Source: Phenylobacterium sp.
GTDB taxonomy: Bacteria > Pseudomonadota > Alphaproteobacteria > Caulobacterales > Caulobacteraceae
NCBI RefSeq assembly: GCF_030646615.1
Contig: NZ_JAUSLG010000027.1
Location: 1 to 44,571 of the forward strand
DNA: 44,571 nucleotides
Reading direction: 5' to 3'
Shown: positions 16,356 to 27,346 of the stretch, piece by piece
Numbering within the stretch: the stretch's first letter is position 1
Layout: every line of letters begins with the position of its first letter
Program-made: the position numbers and the translations under genes
The notes under the pieces: model-generated
Told to the model about the DNA's origin: nothing
The model's input: the letters and a program-made list of their open reading frames with translations, nothing else
The model's database searches: none

Positions 16356-17785
16356 CAGCGGTCCTCCCGGGGGGCGGGCTTGGCCGGGTCTTCAGGCCCG
16401 CCCGGATTTTCCGGCGCGGCCCCCAGGGCCCAGCCGGGCGGTCGATCTTCCGTTGGCGGCGCCTCGTGTGCCCCGGCCAGCGGCCCTTCGGCCAGCATCC
16501 GCAGAATATAGAGGGCGCCGACGCTGAAGACGATTCCATAGACCACCAGGAAGGCCAGCAGGGAGGCCGAGACCGAGCCGGCGCCGATGGGCGAGACGGC
16601 GTCCTCGGTGCGCAGGATTCCATAGATGACATAGGGCTGGCGGCCGACCTCGGCGACGACCCAGCCGGCGATCACGGCGACGAACCCTGCCGGACCCATG
16701 GCCACGCAGGCCCGCAGGAAGGCCGGGCTCCTCGCGATCCGACCGCGCCAGGCCAGCCAGGCGCCCCAGAAGCCCAGGGCGATCATGGCCAGACCCAGGC
16801 CCACCATCAGCCGGAACGCCCAGAACACGATGAAGACCGGCGGGCGATCCTCCGGCGCGAACGCCGTCAGGCCCTGGACTTCTGCCTCGGTCGAACCGGC
16901 GGTGATCAGGCTGCCGATCTTGGGGATGGAAAGCTCCCAGTGATTGCCTTCAATCTCCCGGTCCGGCCAGGCGGCGATATGGAAGGGCTGCTCGGTCCGC
17001 GTCTCCCAGAAGGCCTCGATGGCCGCCAGCTTGGCGGGCTGGTGCTTCAGGACGTCCTTGCCCGACAGGTCGCCGACCAGGAGCTGCAGGGGGGCGACGA
17101 TGGCCAGCATGCCGATGGCCATCTTCAGGGCCATGGCCGACTCCGGCTCGGTGGCGTCCCGCAGCAGCCGGTAGGCGCTGGCCGCAGCCACCACCAGGGC
17201 GGTGGTCAGATAGGCCGCCAGCACCATGTGGGCGAGGCGCTCGGGGAAGGTGGGCGAGAAGATCACCTGCAGCCAGTCCACCGCCACCAGGCCTTCCTCG
17301 ACCGTGCCGGCGAAGCCCGACGGGCTCTGCATCCAGCTGTTGGCCGAGATGATCCAGAAGGCCGAGGTGAGCGTGCCGAACGCCACCAGCACCGTGGAGG
17401 CGAAATGGAGCCCCGGCCCCACCTTCTTCCAGCCGAACAGCATCACCCCCAGGAAGCTCGCCTCCAGGAAGAAGGCGGCCAGGACCTCGAAGGCGAACAG
17501 GGGGCCGATCACCGGGCCGGCCACGGCGGAGAAGACGCTCCAATTGGTGCCGAGCTGGTAGCTCATCACGACGCCGCTGACGACGCCCATCCCGAACGAG
17601 ATGGCGAACACCTTCACCCAGAAGAGATAGAGGGTCTTGAAGGTCTCATTCCGTGTCGTCAGCCAGAGCCCTTCAAGGACGGCTAGGTAACTCGCAAGTC
17701 CAATTGTGAAGCTTGGAAAGATGATGTGGAACGCGATCGTGAACGCGAACTGGATTCGCGAGAGAAGCAGCGCGTCGAAGTCCAT
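16355..17785 (-). CDS. cydA: Cytochrome bd-type ubiquinol oxidase subunit I (cyanide-insensitive type)
   Basis: A 476-residue haem-bearing subunit. His20 in TIAFHIIFP is the expected haem ligand near the N-terminus; a second conserved His lies in LAHMVLAAYL near residue 185. The segments GVVMSYQLGTNWS, FAFEVLAAFFLEASFLGVM and GRQPYVIYGILRT resemble CioA. The periplasmic quinone loop appears short, as in cyanide-insensitive oxidases. The last 45 residues are a Pro/Ala-rich cytoplasmic tail (PPTEDRPPGW, PGGPEDPAKPA) that is not part of the core fold. The ATG has GGGAG upstream. It is the first gene of the operon; the bfd promoter region lies divergently 181 bases away. Confidence 0.95.
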   Translation of the reverse strand: MDFDALLLSRIQFAFTIAFHIIFPSFTIGLASYLAVLEGLWLTTRNETFKTLYLFWVKVFAISFGMGVVSGVVMSYQLGTNWSVFSAVAGPVIGPLFAFEVLAAFFLEASFLGVMLFGWKKVGPGLHFASTVLVAFGTLTSAFWIISANSWMQSPSGFAGTVEEGLVAVDWLQVIFSPTFPERLAHMVLAAYLTTALVVAAASAYRLLRDATEPESAMALKMAIGMLAIVAPLQLLVGDLSGKDVLKHQPAKLAAIEAFWETRTEQPFHIAAWPDREIEGNHWELSIPKIGSLITAGSTEAEVQGLTAFAPEDRPPVFIVFWAFRLMVGLGLAMIALGFWGAWLAWRGRIARSPAFLRACVAMGPAGFVAVIAGWVVAEVGRQPYVIYGILRTEDAVSPIGAGSVSASLLAFLVVYGIVFSVGALYILRMLAEGPLAGAHEAPPTEDRPPGWALGAAPENPGGPEDPAKPAPREDR

Positions 17786-17897
17786 CTGGTTTCACTCCCC
17801 AGGCGGCGGTCGCGGCGGGACTCTTGCGCCTAAGAGGGGCGCGGACCAAGCGCGTCGCCGCGCGACATACGGTCGCGCCGGACATCAGCCTTCAAGC

Positions 17898-17912
17898 TGC
17901 AATTGATTTGCA
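17898..17912. promoter_or_regulatory. Fur/Mur-like operator upstream of bfd
   Basis: TGCAA-TTGAT-TTGCA, a perfect 5-base inverted repeat with 5-base spacer, 55 bases before the bfd ATG. It resembles TGCAAAT-type sites recognised by Fur/Mur-family metal regulators in Alphaproteobacteria. A sister site precedes bfr. Assignment to Fur is an inference from motif and gene function. Confidence 0.55.
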
Positions 17913-17966
17913 AGCACGTTCGCATCTGCTAGATATCGATCCGTCGCCTGGGGAGTCACACCGCTC

Positions 17967-18152
17967 GTGTACGTCTGTAATTGCAACGGTATTCGTGAAC
18001 GCGAGGTCCGCGCGGCGGTCGCCGCCGGCGCCAGCCGTCCTGCGGAAATCTTCAAGGCTTGCGACGCCAAGCCCCAATGCGCCCGGTGCGTCTGCGACAT
18101 GCGCGAGTATCTGCAGGAACAGCGCGAGGCCCTGCGCTACGCCGCCGAATAG
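17967..18152 (+). CDS. bfd: Bacterioferritin-associated ferredoxin
   Basis: A 61-residue [2Fe-2S] protein. The four cluster cysteines appear as CNC at residues 4-6 and C-x2-C in PQCARCVCD near residues 38-41. Length and spacing match Bfd (BFD-like [2Fe-2S] domain). Bfd binds bacterioferritin and passes electrons through haem to the iron core so that Fe2+ is released when iron is scarce. The gene is 134 bases upstream of bfr, which supports this pairing. A candidate iron operator lies upstream. Confidence 0.93.
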   Translation: MYVCNCNGIREREVRAAVAAGASRPAEIFKACDAKPQCARCVCDMREYLQEQREALRYAAE

Positions 18153-18191
18153 GCAGGCAAACGCCGCGCCGCCGGCCCTTATCTTCGCCAG

Positions 18192-18206
18192 CGCAAATCA
18201 CTTGCA
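18192..18206. promoter_or_regulatory. Fur/Mur-like operator upstream of bfr
   Basis: CGCAA-ATCAC-TTGCA has the same architecture as the site before bfd, with one imperfect end base. It lies 80 bases before the bfr ATG. The pair suggests that bfd and bfr respond to the same metal regulator but can be transcribed separately. Confidence 0.5.
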
Positions 18207-18285
18207 AACATAGGCTTTGACACGGCGCGGTCCTCGCATGAGGTTGCGCCTAAATCTGTTTGTGACGTGAGGAAAGGAGCCCCCG

Positions 18286-18765
18286 ATGCAGGGCGACAAG
18301 GCAATTATCCGACTGCTCAACGCAGTGCTCACCAATGAGCTGACTGCGGTGAACCAGTATTTCCTCCACGCGCGGATGTTCGAAAACTGGGGTCTGCGCC
18401 GCCTGGGCAAGATCGTCTATGAAGAGTCCATCGGCGAAATGAAGCACGCCGACAAGCTCATCAACCGCATCCTCTTCCTTGAGGGCCTGCCGAACCTGCA
18501 GGACCTGCACAAGCTGAAGGTCGGCGAGAGCGTTGGCGAATGCCTGGAGTCCGACCTGGCGGTCGAGACCGGCGGCCGGGTGACCCTGATTGAGGGCATC
18601 AAGCTCTGCGAGGGCGTCGCCGACTATGTCTCGCGCGAACTGCTGCGGGAGATCCTCAGCGATACCGAGGAGCATATCGACTATCTCGAAACCCAGCTGA
18701 TGCTGATGAAGTCCCTGGGCGAGGCCAATTACATGCAGAGCGCCATGGGCGACATGGAAGGCTAG
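18286..18765 (+). CDS. bfr: Bacterioferritin
   Basis: A 159-residue four-helix-bundle ferritin that forms a 24-mer iron store with haem between subunits. The haem ligand Met52 is present in the EMKHAD segment. Numbering is colinear with E. coli Bfr, so the ferroxidase ligands can be read: Glu18, Glu51, His54, Glu94 and His130 are present, but residue 127 is Thr (segment [11 protein letters not shown]) instead of Glu. The neighbouring Glu128 could substitute. A strong ribosome binding site, GGAAAGGAG, precedes the ATG. It follows bfd and is terminated by a hairpin shared with the convergent fba gene. Confidence 0.95.
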   Translation: MQGDKAIIRLLNAVLTNELTAVNQYFLHARMFENWGLRRLGKIVYEESIGEMKHADKLINRILFLEGLPNLQDLHKLKVGESVGECLESDLAVETGGRVTLIEGIKLCEGVADYVSRELLREILSDTEEHIDYLETQLMLMKSLGEANYMQSAMGDMEG

Positions 18766-18789
18766 AGCGCGTTCCGCCCCCACAGACGA

Positions 18790-18821
18790 AAACGCCGGCC
18801 AGGGGAACCTGGCCGGCGTTT
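18790..18821. terminator. Hairpin terminator between bfr and fba
   Basis: A 14-base perfect stem (18790-18803 with 18808-18821, loop GGAA) is flanked by A-rich DNA on the left and T-rich DNA (TTTGTCGTTT) on the right. Its position between convergent genes and its symmetry suggest bidirectional termination. Confidence 0.85.
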
Positions 18822-18849
18822 GTCGTTTCAGGCCCGAGCCTGAGATCGC

Positions 18850-19935
18850 CTATTCGGCGGCCTGGCGGGTGACGCCGATCTTGGGGTCCAGTTCGCCCGA
18901 GGCATAGCGCTTGGCCATGACCGAGAGCGGCAGGGGCCTGATCTTGTCGGCCCAGCCGGCGGCGCCGAATTCCTCGAAGCGCTGGCGGACGACGGCGCTC
19001 ATGGCGTCCATGGCGGGCTTCAGATATTTGCGCGGGTCGAACTCGCCGGGGTTCTCGGCGAACACCTTGCGGATGGCGCCGGTCATGGCCATCCGGTTGT
19101 CGGTGTCGATATTGATCTTGCGCACGCCGTGCTTGATGCCGCGCTGGATCTCTTCCACCGGCACGCCCCAGGTCTGGGGCATCTGGCCGCCATACTGGTT
19201 GATGATGTCCTGCAGGTCCTGCGGCACCGAGGACGAGCCGTGCATCACCAGGTGGGTGTTGGGCAGGCGGCGGTGGATTTCCTCGATCACGTTCATGGCC
19301 AGGACGTCGCCGTCCGGCTGGCGAGTGAACTTGTAGGCGCCGTGGCTGGTGCCCATGGCGATGGCCAGCGCATCCACCTCGGTGGCCTTCACGAAGTCGA
19401 CCGCCTGGTCGGGATCGGTCAGCAACTGGGCGTGGTCCAGCTTGCCCTCGAAGCCGTGGCCGTCTTCCTTTTCGCCTTCACCGGTTTCCAGGCTGCCCAG
19501 GATGCCGAGTTCGCCCTCGACCGAGGCGCCGACCCAGTGGGCCATGTCCACGACGTTCTTGGTGACCTTGACGTTGTAGTCGTAGTCGGCCGGCGTCTTG
19601 CCGTCGCCCTTCAGCGAGCCGTCCATCATCACCGAGGTGAAGCCGAACTGGATCGCCGTGGCGCAGGTGGCCTCGTTGTTCCCGTGGTCCTGGTGCATGC
19701 AGATCGGGATGTGCGGGTACATTTCGGCCAGCGCATCGATCAGATGCTTCAGCACGATGTCATTGGCGTAGGAGCGCGCGCCGCGGCTGGCCTGGATGAT
19801 GACCGGCGCATTGACCGCGTTGGCGGCCTCCATGATCGCCAGGCCCTGTTCCATGTTGTTGATGTTGAACGCCGGCACGCCATAGCTGTGCTCGGCGGCG
19901 TGATCGAGAAGCTGTCTCAGGGTAATCCGGGCCAT
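18850..19935 (-). CDS. fba: Class II fructose-bisphosphate aldolase
   Basis: A 361-residue zinc-dependent aldolase of the Calvin-cycle (CbbA) subtype. Metal and substrate motifs are visible: [36 protein letters not shown] and [12 protein letters not shown]. It cleaves fructose-1,6-bisphosphate to dihydroxyacetone phosphate and glyceraldehyde-3-phosphate, or the reverse in gluconeogenesis. It is last in the order tkt-purT-GNAT-gap-pgk-fba and lies 31 bases after pgk, so the two are probably co-transcribed. No other Calvin-cycle gene such as Rubisco is in the window, so the role is likely glycolysis or gluconeogenesis. Confidence 0.95.
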   Translation of the reverse strand: MARITLRQLLDHAAEHSYGVPAFNINNMEQGLAIMEAANAVNAPVIIQASRGARSYANDIVLKHLIDALAEMYPHIPICMHQDHGNNEATCATAIQFGFTSVMMDGSLKGDGKTPADYDYNVKVTKNVVDMAHWVGASVEGELGILGSLETGEGEKEDGHGFEGKLDHAQLLTDPDQAVDFVKATEVDALAIAMGTSHGAYKFTRQPDGDVLAMNVIEEIHRRLPNTHLVMHGSSSVPQDLQDIINQYGGQMPQTWGVPVEEIQRGIKHGVRKINIDTDNRMAMTGAIRKVFAENPGEFDPRKYLKPAMDAMSAVVRQRFEEFGAAGWADKIRPLPLSVMAKRYASGELDPKIGVTRQAAE

Positions 19936-19966
19936 CGCCGTATCCGTCCGTTTCTCTGCTTGTCTC

Positions 19967-21157
19967 TTACTGGCTCAGAGCCGCCACACCGGGCAGGGTC
20001 TTGCCTTCCATCCATTCAAGGAACGCGCCGCCGGCGGTCGAGACGAAGGTGAAGTCTTCCGCACAACCGGCTGCGTTCAGGGCCGCCACAGTATCACCCC
20101 CGCCGGCCACAGCCACCAGTTGACCTGATTTCGCCCGTGAGGCGGCGTGTTTCGCCGCCGAAACGGTCGCCTTGTCGAAGGGCGGCACCTCGAAAACGCC
20201 CAGGGGGCCGTTCCAGATCAGGGTGGCCGAGGCGTCCATGGCCGCGATCAGCCGCGCCAGGGTCTCAGGCCCCGCATCGAGGATCTTGTCGTCCGGCCCC
20301 AGGCCTTCAAGGCTCTGGATTTTGGACGCCACGCCCGGGGCGACCTCGGTGGCGGTGACTACGTCGACGGGCAGCAGCAGTTGGCAGCCGGCCTTTTCGG
20401 CCGCGGCCATGATCTCCCGGGCGGCGTCGCCCAGGTCGTGCTCGCAAAGCGATCCGCCCACATCAATCCCCTGGGCCGCCAGGAAGGTGTTGGCCATGCC
20501 CCCGCCGATGGCCAGCGCGTTCAGCTTGCCCACCAGATTGTTCAACAGATCGAGCTTGGTCGAGACCTTGGAGCCGCCGACAATGCCCAGAACGGGCCGC
20601 TTGGGCTTGCCCAGGGCGGCGTCCAGGGCCTGAAGCTCCAGGCGCATCTGCTCGCCCGCATAGGCCGGCAGCAGCCGGGCCAGGGCCTCGGTGGAGGCGT
20701 GCGCCCGGTGGGCGACCGAGAAGGCGTCGTTCACATAGAGATCGCCATTGGCCGCCAGGGCCTTGGCGAAGTCCGGATCGTTCTTCTCCTCGCCGGGATG
20801 GAAGCGGACATTCTCCAGCAGCAGGACGTCGCCGTCCTTTAAGCCCGCCACGGCCTTGTCCGCCGCCGCGCCGATGCAGTCCTCGGCGAAGGCCACCTTG
20901 ACCCCCAGCACCCGCGAGAGCGGCTCGACCACCTGGGCGAGGCTCATCTCAGGAACCCGCTTGCCCTTGGGCCGGTCGAAGTGGGCCAGCAGGATCACCC
21001 GCGCGCCGCCGGCCCGCAGCTTGTCCACGGTCGGCTTTGCAGCCGCCAGGCGGGTGTCGTCGGTGACCTGGCCGTCGGCCATGGGCACGTTGATGTCCAC
21101 CCGCACCAGGGCCCGCTGGCCCTTCAGGTCGGCGTCGTCGAGGGTCTTGAAGGTCAT
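19967..21157 (-). CDS. pgk: Phosphoglycerate kinase
   Basis: A 396-residue monomeric kinase transferring phosphate between 1,3-bisphosphoglycerate and ADP. Family motifs are [15 protein letters not shown] at the N-terminus, [23 protein letters not shown] in the hinge region, and the C-terminal nucleotide site [11 protein letters not shown]. The start is the ATG at 21155-21157; a longer frame to 21217 adds an Arg/Pro-rich segment unlike the family. It is preceded by gap, with a 91-base gap that contains a strong hairpin. Confidence 0.95.
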   Translation of the reverse strand: MTFKTLDDADLKGQRALVRVDINVPMADGQVTDDTRLAAAKPTVDKLRAGGARVILLAHFDRPKGKRVPEMSLAQVVEPLSRVLGVKVAFAEDCIGAAADKAVAGLKDGDVLLLENVRFHPGEEKNDPDFAKALAANGDLYVNDAFSVAHRAHASTEALARLLPAYAGEQMRLELQALDAALGKPKRPVLGIVGGSKVSTKLDLLNNLVGKLNALAIGGGMANTFLAAQGIDVGGSLCEHDLGDAAREIMAAAEKAGCQLLLPVDVVTATEVAPGVASKIQSLEGLGPDDKILDAGPETLARLIAAMDASATLIWNGPLGVFEVPPFDKATVSAAKHAASRAKSGQLVAVAGGGDTVAALNAAGCAEDFTFVSTAGGAFLEWMEGKTLPGVAALSQ

Positions 21158-21191
21158 CGGCTTCCAGCGGTCAGGGCGTGGGCGGCGGGCC

Positions 21192-21215
21192 GCGCCCGGG
21201 CCTGGACCCGGGCGC
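21192..21215 (-). other. Intercistronic hairpin between gap and pgk
   Basis: GCGCCCGGG at 21192-21200 pairs perfectly with CCCGGGCGC at 21207-21215 around a 6-base loop. There is no U-run, so this is more likely an RNA processing or stability element that sets different gap and pgk message levels than a full terminator. Confidence 0.5.
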
Positions 21216-21248
21216 ATCAGCCTCGAAGGCGAACGTCCGGGCAGCCGA

Positions 21249-22256
21249 TCAGATCAGCTTGGCCATGGCGAGCGCGGTATCGCTCATCCGGGTCGAGAAG
21301 CCCCACTCGTTGTCATACCAGGACAGAACCCGGCCGAGTTGCCCCTCGATCACCTGGGTTTGCGGCAGGGCCGCGGTGGACGAGGCGGCGATATGGTTCA
21401 GGTCGATGGAGACCAGCGGGTCGTTGGAGGTGGCCAGGACCCCCTTCATGGCGCCGTCGGCGGCGGCCTGCAGGGCGGCGTTGATCTCGTCCTTGGTCAC
21501 CTTGCGGCCCGGCACGAACTTCAGGTCGACCACCGAGACATTGGGGGTCGGCACGCGGATCGACGAGCCGTCCAGCTTGCCGGCCAGCTCCGGCAGCACC
21601 AGGCCCACGGCCTTGGCCGCGCCGGTGGAGGTGGGGATCATGGACATGGCCGCAGCGCGGCCGCGGTAGAGGTCCTTGTGCATGGTGTCCAGGGTCGGCT
21701 GGTCGCCCGTATAGGAGTGGATGGTGGTCATGTAGCCGCGCTCGATGCCGCACAGCTCGTGGATCACCTTGGCGATCGGGGCCAGGCAGTTGGTGGTGCA
21801 CGAGGCGTTGGAGACCACCAGGTCATCCCGGGTCAGGACGTCGTGATTGACGCCGAAGACGATGGTCTTGTCGGCGTTGTCGCAAGGGGCGCTGACCAGC
21901 ACGCGCTTGGCGCCGGCTTCCAGGTGGGCGGCGGCCTTCTCCTTGGAAGTGAACAGGCCGGTGCATTCCAGGGCGATGTCGACGCCCAGCTCCTTGTGCG
22001 GCAGCTCGGCCGGGTTGCGGATGGCCGTCACCTTGATCGGCCCGCGGCCCACGTCGATCGTGTCGCCGTCCACGGTGACCGTGCCGGGGAAGCGGCCATG
22101 CACGCTGTCATAGCGCAGCAGGTGGGCGTTGGTCTCCACCGGGCCCAGGTCGTTGATCGCCACCACTTCGATGTCGGTGCGGCCATGCTCGATGATCGAG
22201 CGCAGGACGAGCCTGCCGATGCGGCCGAAACCGTTGATGGCGACGCGGACGGTCAT
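21249..22256 (-). CDS. gap: Type I glyceraldehyde-3-phosphate dehydrogenase
   Basis: A 335-residue tetrameric enzyme. [13 protein letters not shown] is the NAD-binding glycine motif, Asp in [10 protein letters not shown] fits NAD preference, and the catalytic Cys is in [12 protein letters not shown] about residue 154. [11 protein letters not shown] and [10 protein letters not shown] are also present. It oxidises glyceraldehyde-3-phosphate to 1,3-bisphosphoglycerate. The ATG has GGAG upstream. It lies 146 bases downstream of the GNAT gene, enough for its own promoter. Confidence 0.96.
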   Translation of the reverse strand: MTVRVAINGFGRIGRLVLRSIIEHGRTDIEVVAINDLGPVETNAHLLRYDSVHGRFPGTVTVDGDTIDVGRGPIKVTAIRNPAELPHKELGVDIALECTGLFTSKEKAAAHLEAGAKRVLVSAPCDNADKTIVFGVNHDVLTRDDLVVSNASCTTNCLAPIAKVIHELCGIERGYMTTIHSYTGDQPTLDTMHKDLYRGRAAAMSMIPTSTGAAKAVGLVLPELAGKLDGSSIRVPTPNVSVVDLKFVPGRKVTKDEINAALQAAADGAMKGVLATSNDPLVSIDLNHIAASSTAALPQTQVIEGQLGRVLSWYDNEWGFSTRMSDTALAMAKLI

Positions 22257-22402
22257 GATGGGATTCTCCTGCGAGCTCTTGGGCCGGTAGGTGGCGATTT
22301 CCGATTGATTTGCAGGGGTTTTGTGCGGGGGCGCTCGCGGGAGTCAAGGGGAAGTGAGCCCGATCTGTCCGACCAGCCGGCGAATGTGATCCGGCGCCGG
22401 TT

Positions 22403-22885
22403 TCAACCGACGCGAAAGCGATGGACCCGCCGCGCTCCCAGGGAAGCCTCCGTCACCTCGCGGCCTCCGGCGGCGGCGATCGCCCGAGGCCAGAAGGCCA
22501 GGGCGGGCGCCGTGGCGTCATAGACCTGGAGCTCCCAGAGTCCAGGCGTCGTCGCGAAGACGGCGCGGGCGGAGGCCAGGCCGACCCCGGCGCGCCGCCA
22601 TGGCGGCAGGACGCAGAACTCCGCCACCGCGGCGTCGCAACCGAGCCCCGATGGCGAATAGCGGTTCACCAGCACGAAACCGACCCGGACCTCGTCGGCC
22701 AGGATCCAGAAGGGCCGGCGTTCAGCCTGCGTCCAATAGGCGTCGAAATGGGGATAGTCCGTGGGATCGCCGTGGCGGCGCCGGGGATCGACGATGTCGG
22801 CGTGGGCGATCAGATAGGGATCGAGCAGGCGGCGGAGCTCGGCCTTCTCCGACAGAGCGACCGGGGCCAGCCGAACCTCGACCAT
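22403..22885 (-). CDS. GNAT-family N-acetyltransferase
   Basis: A 160-residue protein with a GNAT-like core. The stretch AAVAEFCVLPPWRRAGVGLASARAVF contains the acetyl-CoA pyrophosphate-binding pattern (R-x-x-G-V/A-G) and the preceding beta strand. The ATG starts three bases after the purT stop, so it is almost certainly translated from the purT transcript. The acceptor is unknown. A cytoplasmic location is expected as there is no signal or membrane segment. Confidence 0.82.
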   Translation of the reverse strand: MVEVRLAPVALSEKAELRRLLDPYLIAHADIVDPRRRHGDPTDYPHFDAYWTQAERRPFWILADEVRVGFVLVNRYSPSGLGCDAAVAEFCVLPPWRRAGVGLASARAVFATTPGLWELQVYDATAPALAFWPRAIAAAGGREVTEASLGARRVHRFRVG

Positions 22886-22888
22886 CGC

Positions 22889-24088
22889 CTAGTCTCCCGC
22901 CACCACGCGGACCTTGGCCGCAGCCTCCGCCGCTCGCGCCCGGGCGGCCTCGATGGTCGCGGCGCGGGCCAGGGCCACGCCCATGCGACGGCGCTCGAAA
23001 GCCTCGGGCTTGCCGAACAGGCGCAGGTCCGCGCCAGGCACGGCCAGGGCTTCGGCGACGCCCTCGAAGGCCACGCCCCGGGCCTCCATGCCGCCATAGA
23101 TCACGGCGCTGGCGCCGGGTTCGCGCAGGGTGACGTCCACCGGCAGGCCAAGGATCGCCCGCGCATGCAGGGCGAACTCGCTCTGAACCTGGGTGGCCAG
23201 CGTCACCAGGCCGGTGTCGTGGGGCCGCGGGCTGACCTCGGAGAACCAGACCGCATCGCCCTTTACGAACAGCTCGACCCCGAACAGACCCAGGCCCCCT
23301 AGGCTTGCGGTGACGCGGCCGGCGATCTCCCGGGCGCGCTTCAGGGCCAGCGGGCTCATGGGCTGCGGCTGCCAGCTCTCCACATAGTCGCCCTGCACCT
23401 GGCGGTGGCCGATAGGCTCGCAGAAGTGGGTGGCCACCTCGCCGTCGGGGCCGCGGGCGCGCACGGTCAGCTGGGTGATCTCGAAGTCGAAATCGATGCG
23501 GCCCTCGACGATGACCCGGGCCTGCTCGACCCGGCCGCCCTCCAGGGCGTAGCGCCAGGCGGCTTCAATGCCCGCAGGCGCTTCCACATAGGACTGGCCC
23601 TTGCCCGAGGACGACATCACCGGCTTGACGAAGCAGGGATAGCCGACGGCCGCTGCGCCCGCCGCCAGCTCTGCCTCGCTGGAGGCGAAGGCGTAGGGCG
23701 ATGTGGCCAGCCCCAGCTCCTCGGCGGCCAGGCGGCGGATGCCTTCGCGGTTCATGGTCAGCTGGGCGGCCCGGGCGGTGGGGATCACCACGGCCAGGCC
23801 CGCAGCCTCGATGGCCGCCAGTTCGTCGGTGGCGATGGCCTCGATCTCGGGCACGATCAGGTGGGGGCGCTCGGCTTCAACCACGGCGCGCAGGGCCGCC
23901 GCATCGGTCATGGCGATGACGTGGCTGCGATGGGCCACCTGCATGGCCGGCGCATCGGCGTAGCGGTCGACGGCGATCACCTCGCAGCCGAGCCGCTGCA
24001 ACTCGATGGCCACCTCCTTGCCGAGCTCGCCCGAGCCCAGCAGCAGGACGCGCAGGGCGCCCGGCGACAGCGGCGTGCCCAGGCGCAT
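22889..24088 (-). CDS. purT: Formate-dependent phosphoribosylglycinamide formyltransferase (GAR transformylase 2)
   Basis: A 399-residue ATP-grasp enzyme that makes formyl-GAR from GAR, formate and ATP in purine synthesis. The order is [43 protein letters not shown], the ATP-grasp segment [37 protein letters not shown] and [17 protein letters not shown]. This is diagnostic of PurT against PurK. The ATG at 24086-24088 gives the normal length; a longer frame overlaps tkt. It lies four bases after tkt and three before the GNAT gene, indicating one transcript. Confidence 0.95.
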   Translation of the reverse strand: MRLGTPLSPGALRVLLLGSGELGKEVAIELQRLGCEVIAVDRYADAPAMQVAHRSHVIAMTDAAALRAVVEAERPHLIVPEIEAIATDELAAIEAAGLAVVIPTARAAQLTMNREGIRRLAAEELGLATSPYAFASSEAELAAGAAAVGYPCFVKPVMSSSGKGQSYVEAPAGIEAAWRYALEGGRVEQARVIVEGRIDFDFEITQLTVRARGPDGEVATHFCEPIGHRQVQGDYVESWQPQPMSPLALKRAREIAGRVTASLGGLGLFGVELFVKGDAVWFSEVSPRPHDTGLVTLATQVQSEFALHARAILGLPVDVTLREPGASAVIYGGMEARGVAFEGVAEALAVPGADLRLFGKPEAFERRRMGVALARAATIEAARARAAEAAAKVRVVAGD

Positions 24089-24092
24089 GGGC

Positions 24093-26063
<1,971 letters not shown>

Positions 26064-26210
26064 GGGCGTTCCGGGAAGTCTGAAGGTCATCGGGCGGGGG
26101 GCAGAGGCTGGCGGGGTCGCATGCACTGGGGCGGCGGTCAAGAAATGCGCCGCTTTCGGGCCGCGCCCGGCGCAGTCTATAGATTAACGGTCACACCTCT
26201 GGAGTCCTGA

Positions 26211-26588
26211 ATGTTCCGTGATCCTGCAAGCGAGAGCGCCATCGACCAGGCCGCCAAGCGGCTGGAGCGCGCCATCGCCCTGCTGGAACAGCGCCTGGGC
26301 GAGCGTGGCCGCCGCGACGCCGCCGACACCGGCGGCCTGTTCGACCAGGACCGCGCCCGGCTGGCCGCCGACCTCGACCAGGCCCGCGCCCGCCAGCACG
26401 AGCTGGAGAGCGCCGGCGCCGAGGCCTCGGCCGCGCTCGGCCGCGCCATCGTCGAGATCCGCGAAGCCCTCGATGGCGAGGGGCCGGAACCGGCGGCCGA
26501 GCCGGTCCTTCCTCTGGGGGATGAGACGGCGAAGGTGGACGAAGACGAGGACGCTTCGCCGCCCTGGTCGGAATCGAGGGAGGACTGA
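26211..26588 (+). CDS. DUF4164-like coiled-coil protein
   Basis: A 125-residue charged protein. A predicted coiled coil spans about residues 12-85 (AAKRLERAIALLEQRL, LAADLDQARARQHELE), followed by an acidic Pro/Glu-rich tail. Small coiled-coil proteins of the DUF4164 type are commonly found just before zapA in Alphaproteobacteria, and this one ends three bases before the zapA ATG. A link to cell division is therefore an inference from position. GGAG precedes the ATG, and TATAGATTA upstream may be a -10 region. Confidence 0.75.
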   Translation: MFRDPASESAIDQAAKRLERAIALLEQRLGERGRRDAADTGGLFDQDRARLAADLDQARARQHELESAGAEASAALGRAIVEIREALDGEGPEPAAEPVLPLGDETAKVDEDEDASPPWSESRED

Positions 26589-26591
26589 TCC

Positions 26592-26918
26592 ATGGCCCAG
26601 GTGACCATCGAGGTGAACGGCCGCCCCTATCAGGTGGGCTGCGAGGACGGGCAGGAAGGCCATCTGATCGAACTGGCCCGCTTGTTCGACCGTCAGGTGC
26701 GGGCGGTGTCCCAGGACATGGGGCAGCTGACCGATACGCGCCTGTTCCTGATGGGCGCCCTCTTGCTGGCCGACGAGCTGTGGGATTCCCGGGGGCGCAT
26801 GTCGAGCATCCAGGCCGAGCTGGCGCGGCTGCAGTCGGACCAGGCCCGCATCGAATCCAAGGCCGTGGCGGCTCTGGACGGGGCGGCCAAGCGCATCGAA
26901 AAGCTCGCCGCCGAATAG
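26592..26918 (+). CDS. zapA: Cell division protein ZapA
   Basis: A 108-residue protein of the ZapA family. The N-terminal globular part has VTIEVNGRPYQVGCEDGQE and HLIELARLFDRQV; the C-terminal half is a helix (SSIQAELARLQSDQARIES) expected to form the dimer coiled coil. ZapA binds FtsZ and promotes bundling at the Z ring. Gene order DUF4164-zapA followed by the 6S RNA locus and fau is conserved in Alphaproteobacteria, but here the last step is interrupted by a 5.5-kb insertion. Confidence 0.92.
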   Translation: MAQVTIEVNGRPYQVGCEDGQEGHLIELARLFDRQVRAVSQDMGQLTDTRLFLMGALLLADELWDSRGRMSSIQAELARLQSDQARIESKAVAALDGAAKRIEKLAAE

Positions 26919-26945
26919 GTCGCAGGCGGCCGTCGTCTCATGCCG

Positions 26946-26975
26946 CTTGTGGTGGGGGCGCAGACTCCCTAATTT
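26946..26975 (+). promoter_or_regulatory. Candidate promoter of the 6S RNA
   Basis: CTTGTG at 26946-26951 and TAATTT at 26970-26975 are separated by 18 bases and end just before the proposed 6S RNA. The match to sigma-70-type elements is moderate. Confidence 0.4.
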
Positions 26976-26976
26976 A

Positions 26977-27108
26977 GGACCCGGCGGGTCTGCTGTGGCT
27001 CACGTCGAAGGCAACCTAATTCCTCCGACCTTAATTGTCTCAAAGGGAGCTGTCCCTGTCCGGCGCCGTGGCCCCGGACACATGGCGCCCACCTGGTTAT
27101 CCAGGTCT
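26977..27108 (+). ncRNA. ssrS: Putative 6S RNA (SsrS)
   Basis: The locus directly after zapA is the expected position of the 6S RNA in Proteobacteria. The DNA can form a long closing stem: GACC-C-GG at 26978-26984 pairs with CC-A-GGTC at 27101-27107. Internal hairpins are TGTCCGG/CCGGACA at 27057-27063 and 27074-27080, and GGGA/TCCC at 27045-27056. 6S RNA binds the sigma-70 RNA polymerase holoenzyme by mimicking an open promoter. The ends are approximate, and this span is somewhat shorter than most 6S RNAs, so the true gene may extend. No coding frame fits the region. Identification is by synteny plus foldability, not by a covariance search. Confidence 0.55.
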
Positions 27109-27241
27109 GAGGGGATTAAAATCGTCCTTCACGGTTCTCACGGCGCCGCCACATTTACCCCCTGATCGCCAGCGGTTTCTGCCAGCCTCTTCACGGTCGA
27201 AGTGTGCGCTGCCTGCTCCCCAAAGCGGACTCTGTGAATGA
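27093..27241 (+). repeat. Direct repeat A, copy 1 (starts in the 3' arm of the putative 6S RNA)
   Basis: Bases 27093-27152 match 30930-30989 with two mismatches over 60 bases. A second matching block, 27222-27241, equals 31055-31074 at 19 of 20 positions, and the DNA between is partly similar. The repeat begins at CTGGTTATCCAGGTC, the 3' strand of the 6S closing stem, which is where integrative elements typically place attachment sites in structural RNA genes. No gene is seen from 27109 to 27346 apart from this repeat. Confidence 0.85.
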
Positions 27242-27346
27242 ATGAAACGGGTGGAGCCCGGACGTGAACTTGCGCGGCGAGTGGACGGCTTAGGCTGCCG
27301 GGCGCAAGCTCCCAGACCTGGGGAATGCCGGGAGTGGGGGCCTGAT

